Of a stretch of 64,000 nucleotides of DNA, positions 8,265-15,834 are shown in pieces. The number at the start of each line of letters is the position of its first letter. The first letter of the stretch is position 1. The notes beneath the pieces were generated by a model, which was not told the DNA's origin, searched no databases, and saw only the letters and a program-made list of their open reading frames with translations. The stretch comes from DATAUD01 sp036501665 (lineage in GTDB: Bacteria > Verrucomicrobiota > Verrucomicrobiia > Limisphaerales > Palsa-1400), in NCBI GenBank assembly GCA_036501665.1, contig DASXZW010000071.1, positions 62,001 through 126,000 of the forward strand, given 5' to 3'. The position numbers and the translations under genes were made by a program.

Positions 8265-11200
8265 ATGAAAATCCGCCAGATCCGTTTCTGGGCCATGTTA
8301 TCGCTTTTGGCACTTGTTCCCGCGATTTGTTTTGCGGCACCTCCGTCAGCAGACTTGAGCGTGAGCGCCAACTATTATACTGGCCGGCCGTCCAGCTTGG
8401 GACAGGGAGAAACATACACACTTACGATCAGCAACGCTGGTCCCGACACGGCAACCGGCGTGATCCTCAGCGACCAGATTCCTGCAAATGTTCGGGTTTC
8501 CGATCTTTCAGCAGGCGAAGCGATAGTCACACCTGATGGCCGTGTGACCATCGGCTTTAATACCTTGCCCGCCGGTCAATCTCTGACTTTCGATATTGTA
8601 GAAATTACCAGCGCCCAATTCCTTACTTCGACCAAAAGCGTAAATCCGATTGATCTTTTTCGCACCACCGTCACGAACAAGTTTGTTGTACTTGCCAACG
8701 AAGCCGATCCTGTCCCCGCCAACAATACCGCCGCTACCGTCATTGATGTGGTGTATTCATTTCCGGGAACACCCAGTTCGAAGTACGATTTGAAGCCCCT
8801 GCAACTGACCACTTCAAATCGCGTCTATGTCTTTTTTTCCCCCGACCCCAATGACGACCCTACTTTTTATGGCGGTGCGGCATCGTATGAGTTTCCTTAT
8901 GGTGGAGTCGGACTACCAAGCGGAGTTCCTTTGAGTTTTGACATTGCCTACCCCGGCGACGTTGTCATTTTAGGCGGAAGCGACACCAACAGTACTGCCA
9001 ATACGGATATCACGAACTGGCTGGCGGTCATCAGGTTCTTCAACCCTGGCGATCCGACTGGAATTGAGGCACCGGCCAACGAAAAACAGGCGTTTTTTCC
9101 CACGAGCATCATCGGGCCAGACGGTTTTACAAACTTTACATTATTCCCCAATGTCATCTACGTCACGGGAAGCACAACTTCGTCAAACGGCTTTGCCACA
9201 GCCTCGGTTTCTTATGGGGCTGAAGCAATTCCTTATTATTACTACCTCGAATTGATCGCCACCCATTCTCCCACGGGAGTCCGATTAACTGCCAGTTCGA
9301 CGCCGGAACCGGTGGTTGTTGGAAATGATCTGACCTATTTGCTTGCCATCAGCAATTCCATGCCGCGATTGGCGACCGACGTTACAATCAGCAATCTGTT
9401 GCCTGCAAATCTGAGCTTTGTTTCGGTGACAGGAGGAACTGTGACCACGAATAAAGGCGCTCTGCTCATCAATGCCGGTTCGCTGGGGCCCGGAGCAACG
9501 AATCTCATCACGCTCGTCGTGAAGCCGAACACTGTGGAAAATCTCACCAATGTGTTTCATGTTTCCGCCGACCAACCCGATCCCGACCCGAACGCCGGTT
9601 TCGCCACAGTGGTCAGCACCGTCAACGGAATTTCGACTCAATTATCGGCGGACGTTAGCGTAACGACGACGAATTTCAGTCCAAATTATCAATATATAGT
9701 CTTTCCAAACAGTACCCTTACTTGTTGGCTCACTGTGAGCAATGCCGGGCCGGCGACCGCCACCGGCTTAACCCTGCGCGATTTTATTCCGCCGAATGTT
9801 AGTTTTGTTTCTGCAACGGGTGGAAACGCTACAAGTAATAATGGGGTCATCACGATAAATCTTGCCTCGCTGCCCGCGGGAGCGACCAATCAGGTGCAGA
9901 TTGTCGTACAGCCTTCCATGCAATACCTGAACACTTCTCTAATTACCACCGCTTCTTTTCTCACCAATTTTTATGAGGTTTCCGACAACGAGCCGGATCC
10001 GGTTGCTGGTAATAACACAACAAATGTAGTTGTTGATGTTATCGACTTCGTTCCAGGAACTCCTGTGAACGGGCCGGGAACCAACAAGAATAATGCTGGA
10101 GCTGTAATCGTTTTATCGGCATCTGCGGAAAATGACTTGGTTCAGTCGTACTTCACAGACGCAAGCTTATATGTTGACAACGATTCGGCAACCGATTCAG
10201 TAGCCATTCCTGGTGACCTTGTGCTTCTTAACGGCACTAACGGCGGAAACAAGAATATTGCAAACTGGGCTTCTATGATGAGGTTTTTCAATCCTGCTGA
10301 TCCCGATGGCACCCTCGGATTGCCAGCTACAGAGTCCGAGGCGTTTTTTCCCTCCAGCGTCGCGGGCGGTGTCGGTTTTACCAACTTTTCGTTGTTTCCC
10401 AATACATTTTTCGCCTTTGAAAACACCGGTTCCCCGTCAGATGAGCCTGTCGGCTCGATTACGGAGTTCGGACCTGCCGGTTTTATTATCCCCGGCCAAA
10501 CAGCAATTATACTTTACATCTCGTTATTCATACCAAAGGCAGACCTAAGCGTAACTGTAAGCGGCCCGGATGCTTCAATTCGGGTGGGGAGCAACCTAGT
10601 CTTTTCGCTCACGATCAGCAACGCCGGGCCGCAAGCTGCCACTGGAGTGACCATCAGCAACCAACTCCCGGCTAATGTTGATTTCGTCTCGGCCACTGGC
10701 GTAGCAACGCTGACAAATGGCGCAGTGCTCGTTGCCCTTGGGCCGCTGGACGTCGGCGCAACCGAAACCGCGCAGATAGTCTTGCGTTCCGCACGCCTGG
10801 GTCAATTCACAAACATCTTTCAGGTTCTTGCCACGGAGAAAGACCCCAATACCACAAACAATTCCGCTGCGGTGGTCAGCCGCGTGGATGACGCATCGAC
10901 AGCGGCTGACTTGGTTCTGACCGCGCAAGGCTCAAGTGGATTGATAACGGTGGGCAGCAATTTCATCTATTCGCTGACGATCAGCAACTCCGGTCCAGTG
11001 CCCGCGACTGGATTGGTTGTTAGCAACCAGCTTCCGCCAAACGTTCATTTTCTCTGGGCAACCGGCGTGTCAAGAGTCAACGCAACAGATGGTTCATTGC
11101 TGCTGAATCTTGGCCCGCTCCAATCCGGCGCAAGTGAACAAGTGCAAATCTTTGCACAACCGACTGCGCCCGGCGGAATAACGAATCAATTTCAAGTCTC

Positions 11201-11546
11201 CGCCAATGAAGCGGATTTTAATGTATCCAATAACATCGCCACGGTCGTCAGCACGGCCACGAGTGTTCTATCCGGCGGAGGCTCTCCGACACTCATGATG
11301 GCTTCGCCGAAGTCCGGCCAGCAATTGAGCAATCAGATTACGCTTGAAATTACTGGAGGCACACCGGGTCTGAATTATGTGATTGAGTATAGCAGTAATC
11401 TTTTCACCTGGTTGCCTGCGACTCCAACCTTCGTCGCCAGCACGAACGGAGTTCAATGGACCGACGCCGGTCCTCCTCAAACTGACAGCATTCCCGGCAA
11501 ACGCGGCGTTCGATTTTATCGTGCTGCGCTTCATCTTGGCGACTGA
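8265..11546 (+). CDS. Secreted DUF11-repeat protein with two copies of an unknown inserted module
   Basis: 1093 residues from the ATG at 8265, chosen because it opens a good Sec signal peptide (MKIRQIRFWAMLSLLALVPA, cleavage near CFA/APP). A frame-open stretch begins at 8187 but has no signal. Five DUF11-type beta-sandwich units are visible, each beginning like ADLSVTVSG and carrying SNAGP and QLPANVxFVSATG: about 8349-8735, 9281-9630, 9649-10030, 10539-10890 and 10900-11260. Two related modules of about 170-180 residues are inserted after units 1 and 3 (about 8740-9280 and 10031-10538). Both contain FFNPxDP, an AFFP[TS]S core and GFTNF[TS]LFPN. The C-terminus (LNYVIEYSSNLFTWLPATPT ... FYRAAL) matches a tail I associate with secreted verrucomicrobial proteins. 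A surface or exported adhesive role is likely. No enzymatic motif is seen. Confidence 0.88.
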   Translation: MKIRQIRFWAMLSLLALVPAICFAAPPSADLSVSANYYTGRPSSLGQGETYTLTISNAGPDTATGVILSDQIPANVRVSDLSAGEAIVTPDGRVTIGFNTLPAGQSLTFDIVEITSAQFLTSTKSVNPIDLFRTTVTNKFVVLANEADPVPANNTAATVIDVVYSFPGTPSSKYDLKPLQLTTSNRVYVFFSPDPNDDPTFYGGAASYEFPYGGVGLPSGVPLSFDIAYPGDVVILGGSDTNSTANTDITNWLAVIRFFNPGDPTGIEAPANEKQAFFPTSIIGPDGFTNFTLFPNVIYVTGSTTSSNGFATASVSYGAEAIPYYYYLELIATHSPTGVRLTASSTPEPVVVGNDLTYLLAISNSMPRLATDVTISNLLPANLSFVSVTGGTVTTNKGALLINAGSLGPGATNLITLVVKPNTVENLTNVFHVSADQPDPDPNAGFATVVSTVNGISTQLSADVSVTTTNFSPNYQYIVFPNSTLTCWLTVSNAGPATATGLTLRDFIPPNVSFVSATGGNATSNNGVITINLASLPAGATNQVQIVVQPSMQYLNTSLITTASFLTNFYEVSDNEPDPVAGNNTTNVVVDVIDFVPGTPVNGPGTNKNNAGAVIVLSASAENDLVQSYFTDASLYVDNDSATDSVAIPGDLVLLNGTNGGNKNIANWASMMRFFNPADPDGTLGLPATESEAFFPSSVAGGVGFTNFSLFPNTFFAFENTGSPSDEPVGSITEFGPAGFIIPGQTAIILYISLFIPKADLSVTVSGPDASIRVGSNLVFSLTISNAGPQAATGVTISNQLPANVDFVSATGVATLTNGAVLVALGPLDVGATETAQIVLRSARLGQFTNIFQVLATEKDPNTTNNSAAVVSRVDDASTAADLVLTAQGSSGLITVGSNFIYSLTISNSGPVPATGLVVSNQLPPNVHFLWATGVSRVNATDGSLLLNLGPLQSGASEQVQIFAQPTAPGGITNQFQVSANEADFNVSNNIATVVSTATSVLSGGGSPTLMMASPKSGQQLSNQITLEITGGTPGLNYVIEYSSNLFTWLPATPTFVASTNGVQWTDAGPPQTDSIPGKRGVRFYRAALHLGD

Positions 11547-11750
11547 ATGGTTAACAATTATTTGGAGCGACACCTGGTTTGCTCCATTTATTAAATCTGC
11601 GTCACCAAGCGATCCAGATTTTGTATGGGATATACATGGCACAGAAAGTTGTGGTCAATCGCCTCAACCGAAATATCTTCCAAAGTTTCGATCAATTGCG
11701 GGTAAAGGCACCGATTGACGCAGGGCGCTTGTGATGCAACTTTTATTCAG

Positions 11751-11755
11751 AGGAG
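11751..11755 (+). promoter_or_regulatory. Strong ribosome-binding site deciding the DUF1772 start
   Basis: AGAGGAG (11749-11755), two bases before the ATG at 11758, is a close Shine-Dalgarno match; its aggag core is listed here. The alternative ATG at 11731, 27 bases upstream and in frame, has no such site. Confidence 0.65.
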
Positions 11756-11757
11756 AT

Positions 11758-12225
11758 ATGACGAGCTTCACCTTGGTTCTGCAACTTGTCGCGGTGATGG
11801 TGCTGGGTCTTATGTGCGGCAGCGAGTTGAATGTGGCAGTATTCGGAAACCCTACACTGGATCGCCAGCCACTTGATGTTCATATACCAATGCGCGCTTC
11901 ATTTGCGAGCTTGTTGGGCCGCGTGATGCCGTTTTGGATGACCGGTTCTGCGGTGATGAATCTCCTTCTTCTGCTGCCATTTGCCGGCGTTTCAGGCCTC
12001 GCTTGGCGTTTGTCTGCCATTTCTTCCGGGATTCAGATCGGCGCGGTTTTATTTTCGCTTGTGGCTCCAGTACCTATCAATAAGCGAATAGAGAAATGGA
12101 CATCCTCGTCGCTTCCCGAAGATTGGAGATTCCAGGAACACCGCTGGGGCGTATATCACTGGTTCAGGACTTGTGGATTGGTCGTTGCGTTTGCGCTGCT
12201 CGGTCTTAGCCTTGCTGCACGATGA
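11758..12225 (+). CDS. DUF1772-type small integral membrane protein
   Basis: 155 residues from the ATG at 11758. Four hydrophobic segments are visible (about residues 4-22, 50-72, 80-100 and 131-150), with the phrases VLGLMCGSELNVAVFGNPT and RWGVYHWFRT. These match the four-helix DUF1772 pattern, often linked to the anthrone oxygenase-like fold and usually of unknown role in bacteria. A conserved RW...H near the C-terminal helix (EHRWGVYHWFR) is typical. It stands alone between the DUF11 gene and recG. The 211 bases upstream show no repeat or gene. Membrane location is certain and biochemical function is open. Confidence 0.75.
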   Translation: MTSFTLVLQLVAVMVLGLMCGSELNVAVFGNPTLDRQPLDVHIPMRASFASLLGRVMPFWMTGSAVMNLLLLLPFAGVSGLAWRLSAISSGIQIGAVLFSLVAPVPINKRIEKWTSSSLPEDWRFQEHRWGVYHWFRTCGLVVAFALLGLSLAAR

Positions 12226-12347
12226 TTTTGGTTTTGGATTCGCAACTTTTGCCAGGCAGTTACAAAGGCGGTTCTGCCATTCACGCCTTGGTGAGTTGAC
12301 AACGGTTTCGGTGTGCAAAGATTCGGCATGGGCGTTAAGATCTCGCG

Positions 12348-14363
12348 GTGCCGGGCGAGAAAAATCCACTCGATACGCCGCTCCTTGGATTACCTGGAGT
12401 CGGCAAGGAACGCGCGTCGCAGTTGGAACGCCTGGAGCTTCGCACGGTTGGTGATTTGTTTCTGCATCGTCCCGGGCGTTATGAGGATCGCCGTCACTTC
12501 GAGAAAATTGCGGGATTAAAGTTGAATGAACCGGCGCTGACTCACGGCAAGATCATTGCCAGCGGAGTCCGACGGTTTCGCAAGGGCAGTCAGTCAATAT
12601 TTGAATTCATCCTGGACGACGGCACCGGACGCCTTCATTGCCGCTGGTGGAACCTGCCGTTCATGGAGAAGTATTTCAAAGTCGGCGATGAAACGGTTGT
12701 TTTCGGCAAACCCAATTCTTTGCGCCCGCGCACGATGGACCATCCGGAAACCGAAGTCATTCAAGCGTTGGAAAATTCACTGCATTTGAATCGCATTGTC
12801 CCGATTTACCCGTTAACCGAGGGATTACCGCAGCGCTGGCTCCGTTCACTCACATGGCGGATTCTCGAACAATTCGGCAATGCAGTCCCCGAACCGAAGC
12901 TGACCACCACAGGCAAATCAGCTCTTGGCGTGTCGCTCCTTTCACGCGCAGAAGCCATTCGTCTTCTCCATTTTCCCATGGAGATCGCCGATACCGAAGC
13001 TGCCCGTCGGCGTCTGGCTTTGGATGAATACATTGAACTTCAAAGCGCAATCCAAACACGCTGCAAGAACCTTGAACGCAACGCGCGCTCGGTTTCGTGT
13101 TCCGGCGATAATCATCTGATCAAACCATTTCTTGCTGCGCTCGGTTTCCATTTGACAGATTCCCAGACTGGCGTCCTGCGTGAAATCCGCCGCGACATGG
13201 CTGGGCCGACTCCCATGCGCCGCCTGCTTCAAGGCGACGTTGGTTCTGGCAAGACAGTTGTCGCGGCTTGCGTGGCTTTGATGGCGTTGGAAAGCGGGGC
13301 CAATGTCGCGCTTATGGCGCCAACGGAAATTCTGGCGGAACAACACTGGCGCAATTTTCGGCGGTGGCTGGAACCGCTCGGCATCGCCGTGGAATTGCGA
13401 ACTGGCAGCACGAAAACAGGGATCGAAACAGGTCAGGAAGAACTTCGTTTGCACAGGTCCAACGTGGTCAACCAGAAGGTGTGGGTGGGTACCCACGCAT
13501 TGGTTCAGGAAGGTTTTACTCCCGAAAAGTTGGGTCTCGTGATCATTGACGAACAGCACAAATTCGGCGTCGCTCAACGAGAAACACTGGTTCGCAAAGG
13601 CGCTTATCCTCATCTTCTTGTCATGACCGCGACGCCAATTCCGCGAACCTTGGGCCTGACGTTGTACGGCGATCTGGATATTTCAATTTTGGCCCAAAGC
13701 CCGCCGGGCCGAGGTAAAATCAAGACTTTCGTCCGCGATTCGACTGGATTGCCGAAAGTATGGAAATTTGTCGCAGAGCAACTTTCCAAAGGACGCCAGG
13801 CTTACGTCGTTTATTCCCGCCTCGAAGCAGAGGACACAGCCGCTGGCGTGAAAGCCGTTGAAAAGGAATTCCACAATTTGGAAAAAACTTTTGCGCCGTG
13901 GCGAGCGGGGTTGTTGCATGGCCGACTTAAGAGCGAGGAGAAAAACCAGGTCATGGCCGCTTTCGAGGCGAATCATGTGCAGGTGCTCATCGCGACTTCC
14001 GTGGTGGAAGTCGGCTTGGACGTGCCCAACGCCACTGTGATGGTCATCGAAAACGCGGAGCAATTTGGCCTTGCCCAACTGCATCAGATTCGCGGTCGAA
14101 TTGGGCGCGGCAAGGAGGATTCTTATTGCATTTTGATTGCCGCCGGCAAAACTGAAGATTCCATCCAACGCCTGAAAATCATGGAGGAAACTTCGGATGG
14201 TTTTCGCATTGCCGAGGAGGACCTGCGGTTGCGCGGACCTGGGGAGTTTTTAGGCCGCGAACAAAGCGGCGCGCCTCCACTGCGCTTTGGTGAATTGTCA
14301 CGAGACATTGCGCTCATTGAACAGGCGCGCGAGATTGTCAGAGAGAATCTCAAGTTGAAGTAG
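12348..14363 (+). CDS. recG: ATP-dependent DNA helicase RecG
   Basis: 671 residues from a GTG at 12348. RecG reverses stalled replication forks and remodels Holliday junctions. The N-terminal wedge region is intact (LLGLPGVGKERASQLERLEL and LFLHRPGRYEDRR). The SF2 motor has Walker A GDVGSGKT near residue 296, the RecG-type Walker B box DEQHKFG at D401, motif III MTATPIPRTLGLTLYGDLD, and the C-lobe motifs VEVGLDVPNATVMVIENAEQ and QIRGRIGRG. The TRG-type C-terminus (EDLRLRGPGEFLG) is present. Length is slightly below E. coli RecG (693), so the protein is complete. No strong Shine-Dalgarno precedes the GTG, and no in-frame ATG lies close upstream. No operon partner is evident. Confidence 0.96.
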   Translation: MPGEKNPLDTPLLGLPGVGKERASQLERLELRTVGDLFLHRPGRYEDRRHFEKIAGLKLNEPALTHGKIIASGVRRFRKGSQSIFEFILDDGTGRLHCRWWNLPFMEKYFKVGDETVVFGKPNSLRPRTMDHPETEVIQALENSLHLNRIVPIYPLTEGLPQRWLRSLTWRILEQFGNAVPEPKLTTTGKSALGVSLLSRAEAIRLLHFPMEIADTEAARRRLALDEYIELQSAIQTRCKNLERNARSVSCSGDNHLIKPFLAALGFHLTDSQTGVLREIRRDMAGPTPMRRLLQGDVGSGKTVVAACVALMALESGANVALMAPTEILAEQHWRNFRRWLEPLGIAVELRTGSTKTGIETGQEELRLHRSNVVNQKVWVGTHALVQEGFTPEKLGLVIIDEQHKFGVAQRETLVRKGAYPHLLVMTATPIPRTLGLTLYGDLDISILAQSPPGRGKIKTFVRDSTGLPKVWKFVAEQLSKGRQAYVVYSRLEAEDTAAGVKAVEKEFHNLEKTFAPWRAGLLHGRLKSEEKNQVMAAFEANHVQVLIATSVVEVGLDVPNATVMVIENAEQFGLAQLHQIRGRIGRGKEDSYCILIAAGKTEDSIQRLKIMEETSDGFRIAEEDLRLRGPGEFLGREQSGAPPLRFGELSRDIALIEQAREIVRENLKLK

Positions 14364-14410
14364 GCTAACACCCACGTTGCGTCGAGTCTGCCGGGCGGCG
14401 ACGGTCTTGC

Positions 14411-14554
14411 ATGACGCGAATTCTCTTACTGATGGCTATGGGACTGCTTTTGATGAATATAACCAGCGGTTGCAACAAATCGGACGATACATCGACGATG
14501 TCCTCCACTAACAGTGTTGCGACGAACACTGCGCCGGTTACGCCTCCCAAATAA
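14411..14554 (+). CDS. Very small predicted lipoprotein (47 aa)
   Basis: ATG at 14411 to TAA at 14552-14554. A short hydrophobic signal (MTRILLLMAMGLLLMNITSG) is followed by cysteine 21. After it comes a Ser/Thr-rich polar tail ending in APVTPPK. The lipobox ITSGC is slightly off consensus because the -3 position is Thr. There is no folded domain; the mature part is only about 27 residues. It lies between recG and a second lipoprotein gene on the same strand, in a cluster with a pseudopilin. Small lipoproteins of this kind are easily missed by gene callers. It could be a chance frame, but the signal-plus-cysteine layout argues for a real gene. Confidence 0.5.
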   Translation: MTRILLLMAMGLLLMNITSGCNKSDDTSTMSSTNSVATNTAPVTPPK

Positions 14555-14613
14555 TTCTGAGTTCGTCGCGAGGCCGTTTGATTTTTGGGCTGTGGCCGGG
14601 TAAGTTTTCTCCA

Positions 14614-14943
14614 ATGAAGATTTACCTCAGCCCAAGTGTTTTGGTTTGCGCAATTTTGGTTGCGGGCTGTGGGAAGAATGAAAATGCCGCGCCTGCAGCT
14701 TCGAGCGCTTCGTCGGGGTACATTGGCACTTTGGAAAAAGGGCAACAATCATCGGTGAAGGCCGTTGATGTCACTTCGCTGAATCAGGACATTCAACTTT
14801 TCAACGTGCAGGAGGGGCGGAATCCGAAGGATTTGGACGAGCTTGTCAGCAAACATTATATCGGCGCGCTTCCCGAAGTGCCGCAAGGGATGAAGTTCGT
14901 TTATGACGCGACGCAGGGCAAAGTCAGCCTGGCGTCGCAATAG
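14614..14943 (+). CDS. Lipoprotein with pseudopilin-like C-terminal region
   Basis: 109 residues from the ATG at 14614. An earlier start at 14578 would put 12 extra residues before the signal. The signal ends in a good lipobox (ILVAGC, Cys 18). A low-complexity AAPAASSASS linker follows. Then comes a segment (DIQLFNVQEGRNPKDLDELV, then GALPEVPQGMKFVYD) that reads like the C-terminal part of type II secretion pseudopilins, where a helix is followed by NGRYPxxLEELV. The protein therefore looks like the globular part of a G-like pseudopilin moved onto a lipid anchor. It lies 15 bases upstream of the pseudopilin gene, so the two are probably co-transcribed. Function unknown; envelope location is well supported. 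Confidence 0.72.
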   Translation: MKIYLSPSVLVCAILVAGCGKNENAAPAASSASSGYIGTLEKGQQSSVKAVDVTSLNQDIQLFNVQEGRNPKDLDELVSKHYIGALPEVPQGMKFVYDATQGKVSLASQ

Positions 14944-14958
14944 CGCGCCACTCGACCT

Positions 14959-15561
14959 GTGCGCCTCCGACATACCAAAACGTCCGTCAATGCAGCCGCA
15001 TTCTCATTGCTCGAGCTTCTCCTGGTTGCGACGATTATAATCGTCTTGTACGCGCTGACGATGGGGCAGTTCAGCACGTCCGCCCGCCGCAAGGAGATGA
15101 CTGCGTGCCGATCGAACTTGCAGAAAATTTATCTCGCGCTGAACCTTTACCGCAGTGACAATGGCGCATTCCCGTTCGTGCAAGGCGCAACCTCACCTTC
15201 AGCGCCCTTGAGCCTCCTCATTCCAAAAAGCACGACCACAACCGAAATTTTCATCTGCCCCGGCAGCAGCGACAAGCCGTTGCCTGAAAGTGAGCATTTC
15301 GCCGAGCGCCGGATTAGTTATGCCTACTACATGGGCCGGGCCACCAATGATGGCGGTATTCTTATGAGCGATTGGCAGGTGGACAATGCGCCGAAGAGGG
15401 CGGGGCAGCTTTTGTTTTCAGTCGATGGGAAGAGGCCGGGGAATAATCATAAGGATACTGGGGGGAATTTGCTTTTTATGGATGGGAGTGTGAGGGAGAG
15501 CGGGACGAAGGCGAAGGGGGATTTTTTGATTTCGGCGCCGGTGGTTTTGTTGAATCCTTGA
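14959..15561 (+). CDS. Type II secretion/type IV pilin-like protein with H-x9-DG end
   Basis: 200 residues from a GTG at 14959, 15 bases after the previous lipoprotein. The prepilin signal is present: a basic leader, then AFSLLELLLVATIIIVLYAL with the invariant Glu five residues into the mature helix. The C-terminal part contains NNHKDTGGNLLFMDGSV, the H-x9-DG motif of the planctomycete/verrucomicrobial pilin-like family. These proteins are abundant in the phylum, and most have no assigned function. The last 150 bases are strongly purine-rich (many GGG and GAT codons). This differs from the first half but does not break the frame. Confidence 0.88.
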   Translation: MRLRHTKTSVNAAAFSLLELLLVATIIIVLYALTMGQFSTSARRKEMTACRSNLQKIYLALNLYRSDNGAFPFVQGATSPSAPLSLLIPKSTTTTEIFICPGSSDKPLPESEHFAERRISYAYYMGRATNDGGILMSDWQVDNAPKRAGQLLFSVDGKRPGNNHKDTGGNLLFMDGSVRESGTKAKGDFLISAPVVLLNP

Positions 15562-15647
15562 AATTTTTTTTTGGAAATGACGAAGGAAGGGACTTGAATT
15601 ATCAGGATTTTCCTACGGTGGGTTTGTTACTTTCGTGTGAACAGGGG

Positions 15648-15736
15648 GTGGATAACTTTTTTTCCACTTTTTTCTTGCCACCACAATGGGTGGTGGTAGT
15701 CTGGCGGCAGACTCCCTACTGATGGGGTTCGCAAGA
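15648..15736 (+). promoter_or_regulatory. Candidate structured leader RNA upstream of nrdJ
   Basis: Four perfect stems can be drawn in the 270-base leader. Stem A: GTGGA 15648-15652 with TCCAC 15663-15667. Closing stem: TCTTGC 15673-15678 with GCAAGA 15731-15736. Inside the closing stem, CACCAC 15679-15684 pairs with GTGGTG 15690-15695 around an AATGG loop, and AGTCTG 15698-15703 pairs with CAGACT 15708-15713 around a GCGG loop. A weak CCC/GGG stem (15714-15716 with 15724-15726) could complete the junction. The closed unit is 64 bases long and ends about 100 bases before the nrdJ start. I cannot match it to the cobalamin riboswitch core. A candidate cis-regulatory RNA called the nrdJ motif has been reported upstream of such genes, but I cannot confirm a match. 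Confidence 0.45.
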
Positions 15737-15834
15737 TAATCACAAGTGGTTGAAAATGCGGCCCAAAGGGATGTTTTTGCCAGTTTTTTTGAGTTGGTTT
15801 AAATTTAACAAGCAACACTATTAGAAGGATGTCC

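Noticed and set aside
15648..15736. Classical cobalamin riboswitch upstream of nrdJ
   Set aside because: No B12-box or conserved core words of the cobalamin riboswitch are visible; only the generic stem layout is supported.
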